A DNA stretch of 64,000 bases from Lentzea alba (GTDB lineage Bacteria > Actinomycetota > Actinomycetes > Mycobacteriales > Pseudonocardiaceae): the NCBI RefSeq assembly GCF_011067745.1, contig NZ_JAAMPJ010000001.1, positions 1,350,829 through 1,414,828 on the forward strand. The letters are read 5' to 3'. Positions within the stretch are counted from its first letter, which is position 1. Every line of letters begins with the position of its first letter. The notes beneath the pieces were generated by a model. It did no database searches. It worked only from the letters and a program-made list of their open reading frames with translations, and was not told the DNA's origin. Shown in pieces: positions 34,373 through 43,890 of this stretch. Position numbers and translations under genes: made by a program.

Positions 34373-35326
34373 TCAGGTGACCGCGGCCTCGACGGCGTCG
34401 ACGGCGGCCGCGAGGTCCTCCACGCGCTCGGCCGGTGTCGTGACCACCCCGCGCCGCCAGCCCGGCCCGCCGACGAACAACCGCACCTGCTGCCGGGTGC
34501 GCGGCAGGGCGGAGATCACCCCCGGATCGGCGTACCGGGGCAGTTGCGCCCACAACACCACCGCGGACGGGGCGGTACGACGCACAGCGGCGGCCAGCGC
34601 GTCCATCGGCAGCGCCGCTCCCAACTGCCGGACGACCACGCCTCGACACGCCAGCTCGGCAGCCAGCGGATAGAGCGGAAGGTTGTGCCTCTCCTCCGGC
34701 ATGCACGCCAGCAACACGGGCCGATGGTTGCGCCCGAGAGTGACGAGCGGTGTCGCCCGCACGAACGCGGCGAGCACGCACTCGTTCAACAGGTGCTCCA
34801 CCTCCACCCCGGCGCCGGACAGCTGCCAGCGCGCCGCGACGGCCGTCAGCACCGGGCGCACGACCTCGTCCCAGGTCGCGATCACGCCGTCGGACGCGAG
34901 CGAGTCGGCGAGCATTCCCTGCACGGCGATCGAGTCCATCGCGACCGCCGCCCGGCCGAGCCCGCGCGCCAATCGAGACGCTCCGGGCATTTTCAGTCCG
35001 CGGCCGCCACCCGATGGGGCGACGGGCACCTCGCCGTGCGTCATCGACGATTTCGAGTCGAGCGCGAAACGGGCCGCCTCCGCCGAGGACGCGCCACGCA
35101 GAAGAGCGCGTTGCATCAATTCCAAACGAGCCACATCGCGGGGGCCGTATTTGCGGTGCCGCCCGATCGTGTGATCGCTCGGCCCCAGCCCGTAGCGGCG
35201 GTCCCAGGTGCGCAGGGTGGCCGGAGCCACGCCGAGTCGCCTGGCCACCGCGGCCACTGAGAGAAGGGGCTCACTCGTGTGACTACCGGACGATCTGATC
35301 TCCGGCGGTGTCATCACGAGAGCCAT
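34373..35326 (-). CDS. MerR-family regulator with CarH-like B12-binding domain
   Basis: 317 residues. N-terminal MerR winged helix (LLSVAAVARRLGVAPATLRT, then WDRRYGLGPSDHTIGRHRKY, about 21-70). A helical-bundle domain follows (about 120-195) with Trp167 and, nine residues on, Glu177-His178 (RWQLSGAGVEVEHLLNE), the W-x9-EH signature of CarH/LitR adenosylcobalamin photoreceptors. A Rossmann-like cobalamin-binding domain comes next (about 200-317) with the lower-ligand ExH (Glu212-Arg-His214); the usual Gly three residues after the His is Pro. In CarH/LitR, light breaks the Co-C bond and releases DNA. It is divergent from whiB. Confidence 0.85.
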   Translation of the reverse strand: MALVMTPPEIRSSGSHTSEPLLSVAAVARRLGVAPATLRTWDRRYGLGPSDHTIGRHRKYGPRDVARLELMQRALLRGASSAEAARFALDSKSSMTHGEVPVAPSGGGRGLKMPGASRLARGLGRAAVAMDSIAVQGMLADSLASDGVIATWDEVVRPVLTAVAARWQLSGAGVEVEHLLNECVLAAFVRATPLVTLGRNHRPVLLACMPEERHNLPLYPLAAELACRGVVVRQLGAALPMDALAAAVRRTAPSAVVLWAQLPRYADPGVISALPRTRQQVRLFVGGPGWRRGVVTTPAERVEDLAAAVDAVEAAVT

Positions 35327-35418
35327 GTTCCGTTCACCTCATCCGGGCGGCAACTCCGGGCGGTGAGTGATCGAACACGCGTGCCGTCACCCATCAGTTG
35401 ATTTGGGTCTTCAGCCTC

Positions 35419-35447
35419 TTGAACAAGTTTTGACGCGGTTCTACGGT
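35419..35447 (+). promoter_or_regulatory. SigA-type promoter of whiB
   Basis: TTGAAC 35419-35424 (-35) and TACGGT 35442-35447 (-10) are separated by 17 nt. The predicted start near 35454 gives a leader of about 41 nt to the whiB ATG. It lies in the 168-bp gap shared with the divergent MerR/B12 regulator gene, so that regulator is a candidate to act here. Confidence 0.6.
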
Positions 35448-35494
35448 GGATCATCATTAAGCCGAATGGAGCAGTCGTCACGGAGGCGGTCTCG

Positions 35495-35791
35495 ATGGCG
35501 GACACCCGAAGGCTCCCCGGTCCCAACGCAGATCTGTGGGACTGGCAGATGCGCGGTTCGTGCCGGGGCATGGACAGCGCGTTCTTCTTCCACCCCGACG
35601 GCGAACGGGGTCCGGCGAGATCTCGCCGGGAAGCTCGAGCCAAGGCAGTCTGCCTCGCCTGCCCGGTGCTGGAGATGTGTCGCAGGCACGCGCTCGCAGT
35701 GCAGGAACCGTACGGAATTTGGGGCGGGCTCTCGGAATCGGAGCGCGACCACATCATCAAGGCACGTAAGCGCCAATTGGCGATCGTATAA
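35495..35791 (+). CDS. whiB3: WhiB-family iron-sulfur regulator (WhiD/WhiB3 group)
   Basis: 98 residues. The four Fe-S ligands are Cys23, Cys53, Cys56 and Cys62 (spacing C-x29-C-x2-C-x5-C), followed by the GIWGG turn (74-78) and a basic C-terminal helix (IIKARKRQL). These 4Fe-4S proteins bind SigA and redirect transcription in response to redox or NO; WhiD acts in Streptomyces spore maturation and WhiB3 in mycobacterial redox control. The position beside groEL1 and the sigD/bldM block matches both orthologues. ATG 35495 has GGAGG at 35482-35486, 8 nt spacing. Confidence 0.92.
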   Translation: MADTRRLPGPNADLWDWQMRGSCRGMDSAFFFHPDGERGPARSRREARAKAVCLACPVLEMCRRHALAVQEPYGIWGGLSESERDHIIKARKRQLAIV

Positions 35792-35793
35792 CC

Positions 35794-35844
35794 AAAAGAA
35801 ACCGGGACGGCACCAAACGAATTGGTACCGCCCCGGTTTCTTTT
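35794..35844. terminator. Bidirectional terminator between whiB and groEL
   Basis: Arms 35794-35816 and 35822-35844 form a 23-position stem with two mismatches and a 5-nt loop. Each arm ends in A4/T4, giving a U run on either transcript. It begins 2 nt after the whiB stop and lies 11 nt from the groEL stop. Confidence 0.85.
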
Positions 35845-35855
35845 GAGCCGAAAAC

Positions 35856-37478
<1,623 letters not shown>

Positions 37479-37506
37479 TTAACTCAAAGCCTCTCTGGGT
37501 AGCGAA

Positions 37507-37541
37507 ACGCCCCGGTAGCCCCGGATGGGGCGCCGGGGCGT
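37507..37541 (-). promoter_or_regulatory. Nested hairpin between groES and groEL
   Basis: The outer stem 37507-37515/37533-37541 (9 bp) encloses an inner stem 37518-37522/37527-37531 (5 bp) with a 4-nt loop. It lies in the 95-bp spacer of the operon, has no U-tract, and could be a processing or stabilising structure, or a partial terminator that sets the groES to groEL ratio. Confidence 0.5.
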
Positions 37542-37573
37542 CAGGCATGCAGCCTCTGTGCCAACCGATGGAA

Positions 37574-37867
37574 CTAGTTGACGACGGCCAGCACGTCGCG
37601 AGCGGAGAGGATCAAGTACTCCTCGCCGTTGTACTTGACCTCGGTGCCGCCGTACTTCGAGTAGATGACGACGTCGCCGACAGCGACGTCCAGCGGGACG
37701 CGGTTGCCCTTGTCGTCGATGCGGCCGGGGCCCACCGCGAGGACCTTGCCCTCCTGGGGCTTCTCCTTCGCGGTGTCCGGGATCACGAGGCCGGAGGCAG
37801 TGGTCGTCTCGGCCTCGGAGGCCTGAACGACGATCTTGTCCTCGAGCGGCTTGATGTTCACGCTCAC
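37574..37867 (-). CDS. groES: Co-chaperonin GroES
   Basis: 97 residues. The family pattern is complete: [20 protein letters not shown], the mobile loop around [20 protein letters not shown], and [23 protein letters not shown] 37867 was preferred to a start five codons upstream because GGAGG precedes it by 8 nt and orthologues begin there. First gene of groES-groEL1, controlled by the CIRCE element about 95 nt upstream. Confidence 0.97.
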   Translation of the reverse strand: MSVNIKPLEDKIVVQASEAETTTASGLVIPDTAKEKPQEGKVLAVGPGRIDDKGNRVPLDVAVGDVVIYSKYGGTEVKYNGEEYLILSARDVLAVVN

Positions 37868-37961
37868 CGGGATGACCTCCACGGGTCGTTGGCAGGTTTC
37901 GTTGTTACGGCTCCTGCCACCCCGCCGTCGCGGGGGTCGGGGCGGTGCTGGTGCCGTGCAG

Positions 37962-37988
37962 TTGGCACTCTACCCATGAGAGTGCCAA
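37962..37988. promoter_or_regulatory. CIRCE operator (HrcA binding site)
   Basis: TTGGCACTC at 37962-37970, a 9-nt spacer and GAGTGCCAA at 37980-37988 form a perfect inverted repeat with exactly the CIRCE spacing. HrcA represses groES-groEL here and releases on heat or misfolding stress. The site is also 53 nt upstream of the divergent phosphatase gene. hrcA itself is not in the window. Confidence 0.95.
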
Positions 37989-38040
37989 CGCTTCAACGAG
38001 ACCCCCGAACCGATCACCGGTTCGGAGCCGTATTCAGGGC

Positions 38041-39549
38041 ATGCCCACCTTGACCCGCCGCACGCTGCTGCTCGCCGGCGTGGCGGGAGTCACAGCGTTC
38101 TCGGCCTCCGCGTCCGCCAGACCCGCCGACCCTTTCACACTCGGTGTTGCCTCCGGCGACCCGACACCCGACGGAGTGGTGTTGTGGACCCGGCTGGCCC
38201 CCGAACCGCTCGCCGAGGACGGTCTGGGCGGCATGCCGTCCCGTCCGGTCGAGGTGCTCTGGCAGGTCGCCGCGGACGAGCGCTTCACCCGAATCGTCCA
38301 GCACGGCTCCATCCCCGCTCGACCGGAGGAGGGCCACACCGTCCACGTCGAACTCGCCGGCCTGGAGCCCGGCCGCGAGTACTTCTACCGCTTCAAGGCG
38401 CTGAACTACCTCTCGCCGATGGGACGCACGCGCACGGCTCCCCCTCCGAACGCGCTGCAGGTACCGCTGACGATGGCCTTCGCGTCGTGCGCGCAGTACG
38501 AGCACGGCTACTTCACGGCTTATCGCAGGCTCGCGGAGGACGAGCCCGACCTGGTGCTGCACCTCGGCGACTACACCTACGAGTACGAGAGCGGCATCCA
38601 CGTCGCCCCGAGCGGCAACGTCCGGCACGTCGACGGACCGACCACCACGACGCTCGCCGACTACCGCCGTCGCCAGGCGCAGTACAAGACCGACCCGGAC
38701 CTGCAGGCCGCGCACGCCGCCGCGCCGTGGTCGGTGATCTGGGACGACCACGAGATCGCCAACAACTGGGCGGGCCTGCAGCCCGACACACCGCAGGTGA
38801 ACTTCGCCAAGCGCCGCGTGGCGGCGTTCCAGGCGTACTACGAGAACATGCCTTTGCGCAGGTCACCCAGGCTGTACCGGCGGATCGGCTGGGGTTCGCT
38901 GGCGACGTTCCACATGCTCGACACCCGCCAGTACCGGACCGATCAGGCGTGCGGGGACGGGTTGCAGCTGTGCCCCGAACGGCTCGCGCCGGAACGCACC
39001 ATGCTCGGCGCCGCGCAGGAGGACTGGCTGCTCAACGGGTTCCGCGAGTCCAATGCGCGCTGGGACGTGCTCGGGCAGCAGGTGTTCTTCTCGCAGTACG
39101 ACTACATCCCCGGCGACGTCGACAAGTTCCTGCTGGACGCGTGGGACGGCTACGTGGCGGACCGGGACCGGGTGGTGGCGGGGCTCGCGGACGTGCGCAA
39201 CCCGATCGTGCTCACCGGCGACGTGCACGCGGCGTGGGGTGCGGAGGTCAAACAGCGGTGGGACGACCCGTCGTCCAGAACACTCGCGACCGAGTTGGTG
39301 ACAACCTCGATCACGGCCGGTGGCGACGGGTCGGAGGAGTACGCCGAGACGTCGTCGTGGCTGCGCGAGAACCCGCACGTGAAGTACTTCAACAACCGCC
39401 GTGGGTACACGCTGACCAGGTTCACACCCGATGAACTGCGCACGGACTTCCGCGGGCTGGACTACGTGACGCGGCCAGGCTCACCCGTCCACACCAAGGC
39501 TTCTTTCGCCGTGGAGGACCGCGTCCCAGGCCTCCACCGCCTCAACTGA
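38041..39549 (+). CDS. phoD: Secreted PhoD-like alkaline phosphatase/phosphodiesterase
   Basis: 502 residues. Tat-type signal peptide (TRRTLLLAGVAGVTAFSASA, twin Arg at about 6-7). N-terminal fibronectin-like PhoD_N domain (FTLGVASGDPTPDGVVLWTR), then the metallophosphoesterase core: FASCAQYEHGYFTAYRRLAE, LHLGDYTYEYE, WDDHEIANNWAG and LTGDVHAAWG. PhoD enzymes use Ca/Fe to hydrolyse phosphomonoesters or diesters (including teichoic acid) outside the membrane under phosphate limitation; no PHO box was recognised upstream. It is inserted between groES and tsaD relative to the mycobacterial order. Confidence 0.92.
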   Translation: MPTLTRRTLLLAGVAGVTAFSASASARPADPFTLGVASGDPTPDGVVLWTRLAPEPLAEDGLGGMPSRPVEVLWQVAADERFTRIVQHGSIPARPEEGHTVHVELAGLEPGREYFYRFKALNYLSPMGRTRTAPPPNALQVPLTMAFASCAQYEHGYFTAYRRLAEDEPDLVLHLGDYTYEYESGIHVAPSGNVRHVDGPTTTTLADYRRRQAQYKTDPDLQAAHAAAPWSVIWDDHEIANNWAGLQPDTPQVNFAKRRVAAFQAYYENMPLRRSPRLYRRIGWGSLATFHMLDTRQYRTDQACGDGLQLCPERLAPERTMLGAAQEDWLLNGFRESNARWDVLGQQVFFSQYDYIPGDVDKFLLDAWDGYVADRDRVVAGLADVRNPIVLTGDVHAAWGAEVKQRWDDPSSRTLATELVTTSITAGGDGSEEYAETSSWLRENPHVKYFNNRRGYTLTRFTPDELRTDFRGLDYVTRPGSPVHTKASFAVEDRVPGLHRLN

Positions 39550-39551
39550 GC

Positions 39552-39602
39552 GCACGCGGGGCCCTTCCGTGCGGTCACACCGAACGAAAGCTCCCCGCGT
39601 GC
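39552..39602. repeat. 10-bp inverted repeat related to the adjacent GC-rich hairpin
   Basis: GCACGCGGGG 39552-39561 pairs with CCCCGCGTGC 39593-39602 across a 31-nt loop. The ACGCGGGGCCC core seen at 39554 recurs in the next hairpin (39630 and 39660 regions), so this looks like part of the same repeat family placed after the phosphatase stop. Confidence 0.55.
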
Positions 39603-39627
39603 ACCAACCAAATTCCGCATGCCGGAA

Positions 39628-39680
39628 GGAACGCGGGGGCCCCGCGTTTCCCTGAGGGGAACGCGGGGCCCCCGCGTTCC
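39628..39680. terminator. 25-bp GC-rich hairpin, terminator between phoD and tsaD
   Basis: Arms 39628-39652 and 39656-39680 pair over 25 positions with a single T/G pair and a 3-nt loop (TGA). It lies 7 nt past the tsaD stop on the minus strand and after the phosphatase gene on the plus strand. Each arm is itself near-palindromic (GCGGGGGCCCCGCG), so alternative cruciforms are possible. Confidence 0.8.
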
Positions 39681-39686
39681 GGAAAA

Positions 39687-40742
39687 TCAGAGGATTTGGA
39701 CGGTGTTGACCGGGAGGCCCGGGTTCGTCGAGATGTCCATCCGGGACGGCTTGGCGCCCGCCGCGACCAGGTGGGCGCCGAGCGCCGCGATCATCGCGCC
39801 GTTGTCGGTGCACAGCCGCGGCCTCGGCACGCGCAGTTCGATGCCGGCCTCGGCGCACCGCTCGGCGGCCAGCCCGCTCAGGCGCGAGTTCGCCGCGACA
39901 CCGCCGGAGATGACCAGCGTGTCGACGTTCAGGTCCTTCGCGGCGCGGATCGCCTTGGCGGTCAGCACGTCCGCGACGGCCTCCTGGAACGACGCGGCGA
40001 CGTCGGCCAGCGGGATCTCCTCGCCGGCGCGTTCGGCGCGCTCGACCCAGCGGGCCACCGAGGTCTTCAAGCCGGAGAACGAGAAGTCGTACTTCGCGTC
40101 GCGCGGACCGGTGAGGCCGCGCGGGAATGCGATCGCGCATCCGTTGCCCTGCTTGGCGAGCTTGTCGATGGGCGGGCCGCCGGGGTACGGCAGGTCGAGC
40201 AGCCGCGCGACCTTGTCGTAGGCCTCACCGGCCGCGTCGTCCACAGTGGACCCGACCTCGGTGATCGAGTTCGCCAGGCCGCCCTCGACGAGCAGCAGCT
40301 GCGAGTGGCCGCCGGACACCAGCAGCGCGAGGCAGCGCTGCGGCAACGGGCCGTGCTGCAACGTGTCCGCGGCGACGTGACCGGCCAGGTGGTTCACGCC
40401 GTAGAGCGGCTTGCCGAGCGCGGCCGCGTACGCCTTCGCGGCGGACACGCCGACCAGCAGCGCACCGGCGAGACCCGGTCCGGCCGTAACCGCGATGGAG
40501 TGGATCTGGGAGAGCTCGACCTTCGCGGTGTCGAGCGCGCGGCGCATGGTCGGGACCAGCGCCTCGAGGTGCGCACGGGAGGCGACCTCGGGCACGACGC
40601 CACCGAAGCGGGCGTGTTCCTCGACGCTGGAGGCGACCTCGTCGGCGAGCAGTTCGAGCGAGCCGTCCGGACCGAGCCGGACGATGCCGAAGCCCGTCTC
40701 GTCGCACGAGCTCTCGATGCCCAGAATCAAGCGATCAGACAC
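39687..40742 (-). CDS. tsaD: tRNA N6-threonylcarbamoyladenosine synthase subunit TsaD
   Basis: 351 residues. ASKHA-fold enzyme that transfers the threonylcarbamoyl group to A37 of ANN-decoding tRNAs. Motifs: [15 protein letters not shown] at the N-terminus, the metal-binding [15 protein letters not shown], and [10 protein letters not shown]. The GTG at 40742 overlaps the rimI stop by 8 nt and starts exactly at the conserved N-terminus; a longer frame exists but would lie inside rimI. Third gene of tsaB-rimI-tsaD. Confidence 0.96.
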   Translation of the reverse strand: MSDRLILGIESSCDETGFGIVRLGPDGSLELLADEVASSVEEHARFGGVVPEVASRAHLEALVPTMRRALDTAKVELSQIHSIAVTAGPGLAGALLVGVSAAKAYAAALGKPLYGVNHLAGHVAADTLQHGPLPQRCLALLVSGGHSQLLLVEGGLANSITEVGSTVDDAAGEAYDKVARLLDLPYPGGPPIDKLAKQGNGCAIAFPRGLTGPRDAKYDFSFSGLKTSVARWVERAERAGEEIPLADVAASFQEAVADVLTAKAIRAAKDLNVDTLVISGGVAANSRLSGLAAERCAEAGIELRVPRPRLCTDNGAMIAALGAHLVAAGAKPSRMDISTNPGLPVNTVQIL

Positions 40743-41193
40743 TTTGAGCAGGCCTTCCCATCGTGTACGCGTCGGCACCCGACGGCTGGTAGTAGCGGCG
40801 GCGCAGGCCGAGGTGCTCGAAACCGTGCGCCAGGTACATGGCGATCGCGGGCTCGTTGTCCGTGCGGACTTCGAGGTAGACCGGCACGCCGATCTCGTCG
40901 GCGCGGGCCAGCAGGGTGCGCAGGAGCAGCTTGCCGACGCCCCGGCCCTGCCAGTGCTTGACCACCGCGATCGTGTGCACGCTGGCTTCGTGCGGGCTCG
41001 CGGCGAGCCCGGCGTAACCGACGAGCTCGTCGGCCGCGTACGCGCCGATGTAGTAGTTGCCGTTGTCGAGCTCGCTGTGGAACGCGTTCTCGCTCCACGG
41101 GTCCTCGCCGGGGAACAGCGCCAGCTCGATCTCGTGGCACTTGGGCACGTCGGCGTGCTGCAGAGGTCCGATCGTGACGGTGCCGGTGGTCAT
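40735..41193 (-). CDS. rimI: Ribosomal-protein-S18-alanine N-acetyltransferase (GNAT)
   Basis: 152 residues. GNAT fold with acetyl-CoA loop [20 protein letters not shown] (Q/RxxGxG/A at about 80-90) and the RimI-type [29 protein letters not shown]. It acetylates protein N-termini (S18 in E. coli; broader in mycobacteria). ATG 41193 overlaps the tsaB stop (ATGA) and its own stop overlaps tsaD, so the three genes are tightly coupled. Confidence 0.93.
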   Translation of the reverse strand: MTTGTVTIGPLQHADVPKCHEIELALFPGEDPWSENAFHSELDNGNYYIGAYAADELVGYAGLAASPHEASVHTIAVVKHWQGRGVGKLLLRTLLARADEIGVPVYLEVRTDNEPAIAMYLAHGFEHLGLRRRYYQPSGADAYTMGRPAQSV

Positions 41194-41870
41194 GCCCTGG
41201 TCACCCGCTTGCGCCCGGTGGGCTCGACGGCGTCCGGCCGGCGCAGGTAGAGCGGGGTGAGCGCGGCGGGACGGGCCTTGGCGAGCACCTCGGCGGCCGC
41301 GGCGGCGACCAGGCCCTCGGGCGTCGGGTGCTTGGCGTCGAGCAGTTCGAGACCGAGAACGTCCTGGTAGATCTCGGCGCCCTCACCGGTGGCGTGGTGC
41401 ACGCCGAGGGTGGGCAGCTTCTCCGCGAGGTCCTGGGGACGTTCGACGTGCGGCCCGTCCGTGCGGCGACCGGCGGCGTCGTAGGCGGCCCAGTAGACCT
41501 CCTTGCGCCGGGCGTCGGTCGCGACGAGCAGCGGGTGGCCGCTGGCCGCGTCCTTGGCGATCGCGTCGGTGGTGGCCACCGGGTAGACCGGGCGGTTGAG
41601 CGCCTGACCGAGCGCGGCGGCGGTGGCGAGGCCGACCCGCAGACCGGTGAACGGCCCGGGCCCCGCGCCGACGACGATGGCGTCGAGGTCGGCGAAGGTC
41701 TTGCCGGCCTCTTCGAGGGCGTCGCTGATGTGCGGGGTGAGCAGCTCGCCGTGCGCCTTGGCGTTGAGCGTCACCCGCTTGGCGAGCAGGCGCGGCGGGG
41801 AGTCTGGCGCGAGTTCGACCACACCGGCGGTGACTGCGGGGGTGGCCGTGTCGACGGCGAGCACTAGCAC
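41190..41870 (-). CDS. tsaB: t6A biosynthesis protein TsaB
   Basis: 226 residues. ASKHA-like partner of TsaD; N-terminus VLAVDTATPAVTAGVV and the mid-region GAGPGPFTGLRVGLATAAAL are diagnostic. GTG 41870 gives the standard MLVLAVDTATP start; GTG 41864 is two codons later. First gene of the unit. In related genomes tsaE lies directly upstream; here it is displaced by the matB and secreted-protein insertion. A 100-nt inverted repeat lies between this gene and matB. Confidence 0.95.
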   Translation of the reverse strand: MLVLAVDTATPAVTAGVVELAPDSPPRLLAKRVTLNAKAHGELLTPHISDALEEAGKTFADLDAIVVGAGPGPFTGLRVGLATAAALGQALNRPVYPVATTDAIAKDAASGHPLLVATDARRKEVYWAAYDAAGRRTDGPHVERPQDLAEKLPTLGVHHATGEGAEIYQDVLGLELLDAKHPTPEGLVAAAAAEVLAKARPAALTPLYLRRPDAVEPTGRKRVTRA

Positions 41871-41886
41871 GATTGTCCAGAGTAGT

Positions 41887-41986
41887 ACGAGGTCGTGTCG
41901 GTCATCCGGTCGCCTCTTGCCGTCAACCGCCGGAGGCGATTCGGCGGCAAGCGGCGGCCGGATGACCGACTTCTCGACGACCTCGT
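41887..41986. repeat. 100-nt imperfect inverted repeat in the tsaB-matB divergent gap
   Basis: Outer arms ACGAGGTCGT 41887-41896 and ACGACCTCGT 41977-41986 (10 bp) are followed inward by 41897-41909 with 41958-41970 (13 bp, perfect), and then CTTGCCG 41916-41922 with CGGCAAG 41945-41951. There is a 6-nt bulge on the right side. It lies between divergent genes, where a terminator is not expected, and may be a structured RNA, a regulatory cruciform or a decayed mobile repeat. Confidence 0.6.
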
Positions 41987-42073
41987 CGCCATCTGCGGAG
42001 CAGGGGCAATCAGACACGTGTGCAGAACCACACTTCCGATGCGTCCTCAAGGCACGCGCATCAGGCTTGACCC

Positions 42074-43423
42074 ATGTTCGCTGAACCGAGTGACCGCGAA
42101 GCTCTCCGATTTGGAGACACGTCTCTGACCTACGCCGAACTGCATCAGGCTGCGGGCACTCTGGCCGAGCGACTCAAAGGCAACACGCGTGTTGCCGTGT
42201 GGGCGACTTCGACGCTCGAAACGTGTGTGGCGGTGGTCGCCGGGCTGCTCGCGGGTGTGGCCGTCGTGCCGCTCAACCCCAAGATCGGCGAGCGCGAACT
42301 CGATCACATCCTCGGCGACAGTCAGCCTGACCTGGTGCTCCGCGACGAACCGATCGTGTTCGGCGAGCCCGGGACGTTCGACGAGCCGGGTCCGGAGACG
42401 CCCGCGCTGGTCATCTACACCTCGGGCACGACCGGACCGCCCAAGGGCGTGGTGCTGCCCCGCCGCTCGCTCACGTCGAACATCGACGCGCTGGCCAAGG
42501 CGTGGCAGTGGACGAGCGACGACGTGCTGGTGCACGGGCTGCCGCTGTTCCACGTGCACGGACTGGGCATCGGCGTCCTCGGCGCGCTGCGGCTCGGCGG
42601 CTCGGTGCGGCACGTCAGGTTCTCGCCCGAGGCGATCGGCCAGGAGCTCGCGACCGGCGCCACGATGATGTTCGGCGTCCCGACGATGTACCACCGGATC
42701 GCGGAGGCCGTGGAGAACGATCCGGCGCTCGCCGACCGGTTCCGCACCGCACGGTTGCTGGTCTCCGGAAGTGCGGCGTTGCCCGCGAGCGACCACGAGC
42801 GGATCGCCAAGGCCACCGGACAGGGCATCGTCGAGCGGTACGGGATGAGCGAGACGCTGATGAACGTCAGCGTGCGGTTCGACGGCGATCGCCGGCCCGG
42901 CGCGGTCGGGCTGCCGGTGGACGGCGTCGACGTGCGGGTGGTCGACGAGCAGGGTCACGACGTGGGCGCCGACGCCATCGGCGAGATCGAGGTGCGCGGG
43001 CCGAACCTGTTCCTGGAGTACCTGAACCGGCCGGACGCGACGGAAGCGGCGTTCCGTGACGGGTGGTTCAGGACCGGCGACATGGCGGTGCGCGATCCCG
43101 ACGGGTACGTCCGCATCGTCGGGCGCCGGGCCACGGACCTCATCAAGAGCGGTGGCTACAAGATCGGCGCGGGCGAGATCGAGAACGTCCTGCTGGAGCA
43201 CCCGTCGGTGGCCGAGGTGGCGGTGACGGGCGAGCCGGACGACGATCTGGGCGAGCGGATCGTGGCCTGGGTGGTTCCAGCCGGCGTTGCGCCGGAACCG
43301 TCAGTGCTCAGCGACCACGTGGCGAGGCTGTTGTCACCGCATAAGCGGCCGCGGGTGGTGCGTTATCTGGAAGCCTTGCCGCGCAACGAGATGGGCAAGG
43401 TGCTCAAGCGCGAACTGTCCTGA
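42074..43423 (+). CDS. matB: Malonyl-CoA/methylmalonyl-CoA synthetase (MatB-like)
   Basis: 449 residues, short for an acyl-CoA synthetase, as in Streptomyces coelicolor MatB. Adenylate-forming motifs: YTSGTTGPPKGVVLPRRSL, VERYGMSETLMN, GWFRTGDMAVRDPDGYVRIV, and the C-terminal catalytic Lys in NEMGKVLKREL. The residues around GLPLFHVHGLGIGVLG and ATMMFGVPTMYHRIAE also match MatB. It makes malonyl- or methylmalonyl-CoA from the free acids, feeding polyketide or fatty acid synthesis. It is not normally in this locus, so probably a later insertion. No polyketide synthase in the window. Confidence 0.92.
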   Translation: MFAEPSDREALRFGDTSLTYAELHQAAGTLAERLKGNTRVAVWATSTLETCVAVVAGLLAGVAVVPLNPKIGERELDHILGDSQPDLVLRDEPIVFGEPGTFDEPGPETPALVIYTSGTTGPPKGVVLPRRSLTSNIDALAKAWQWTSDDVLVHGLPLFHVHGLGIGVLGALRLGGSVRHVRFSPEAIGQELATGATMMFGVPTMYHRIAEAVENDPALADRFRTARLLVSGSAALPASDHERIAKATGQGIVERYGMSETLMNVSVRFDGDRRPGAVGLPVDGVDVRVVDEQGHDVGADAIGEIEVRGPNLFLEYLNRPDATEAAFRDGWFRTGDMAVRDPDGYVRIVGRRATDLIKSGGYKIGAGEIENVLLEHPSVAEVAVTGEPDDDLGERIVAWVVPAGVAPEPSVLSDHVARLLSPHKRPRVVRYLEALPRNEMGKVLKRELS

Positions 43424-43433
43424 ACAGACAGAC

Positions 43434-43472
43434 GCCGGGGATGGCCGATGGGCTCGTTCGGCCATCCCCGGC
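43434..43472. terminator. Bidirectional terminator between matB and the secreted protein gene
   Basis: Arms 43434-43447 and 43459-43472 pair perfectly over 14 bp with an 11-nt loop. It lies 10 nt after the matB stop and 13 nt from the stop of the convergent gene. Confidence 0.8.
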
Positions 43473-43485
43473 GCAAGTCCGGCGA

Positions 43486-43827
43486 TCAGCCAGCCGAGTT
43501 GCCGTTGCAGGCGACGTAGGACGGCGCGTGGTCGACCGTGAAGATCTCCAGCGGGCCGTTCCACTGCCACGGCAGCAGGCAGGCGTTGTTGGCAATGCTG
43601 ATGTCCGAGCCACCACCGGCGTGGTTGTCGTTGCACGCGGCGTAGCCGGGGGCGTGGCCCTCGTGCAGCAGCGAGAACGGGCCGTTCCACTGCCACGGCG
43701 CGGCACAGAGGTTGTCGGCGATGCTGATGCCGCCGGAGCGGTCGTGCTCGCCGGCAGAAGCCGGAGCCGCGGCGGCCAGCATGGCGCCACCGATGACAGC
43801 AGTCGCGAGAAGCGTCTTCTTGATCAT
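43486..43827 (-). CDS. Small secreted protein with two tandem PWQWNGP repeats
   Basis: 113 residues. Sec signal peptide (IKKTLLATAVIGGAMLAAAA, cleavage after ASA near residue 25). The mature part is two copies of about 38 residues: each begins (D)ISIA-N-x-C, continues PWQWNGP, then HAP-Y-ACN, and ends NxAG. Each unit has two Cys, so intra-repeat disulfides are likely. Size, export and aromatic/hydrophobic repeats recall small surface-active actinobacterial proteins, but it is not a chaplin by sequence. I do not recognise a named family. The 63-bp gap to tsaE on the same strand probably contains its promoter. Confidence 0.8.
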   Translation of the reverse strand: MIKKTLLATAVIGGAMLAAAAPASAGEHDRSGGISIADNLCAAPWQWNGPFSLLHEGHAPGYAACNDNHAGGGSDISIANNACLLPWQWNGPLEIFTVDHAPSYVACNGNSAG

Positions 43828-43890
43828 GCGATTGTCATCGGCCGGTCACGCTCTGTCCTTAATGGACATCACCCGATGTGTTAAACAACA

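Noticed and set aside
39481..40140. Minus-strand frame running from the terminator region through tsaD in another frame
   Set aside because: It consists of the GC-rich hairpin repeats plus an out-of-frame reading of tsaD.
41895..42128. Short plus-strand frame upstream of matB
   Set aside because: It overlaps the large inverted repeat, has no ribosome site and shows no conserved content; the repeat explains the sequence better.
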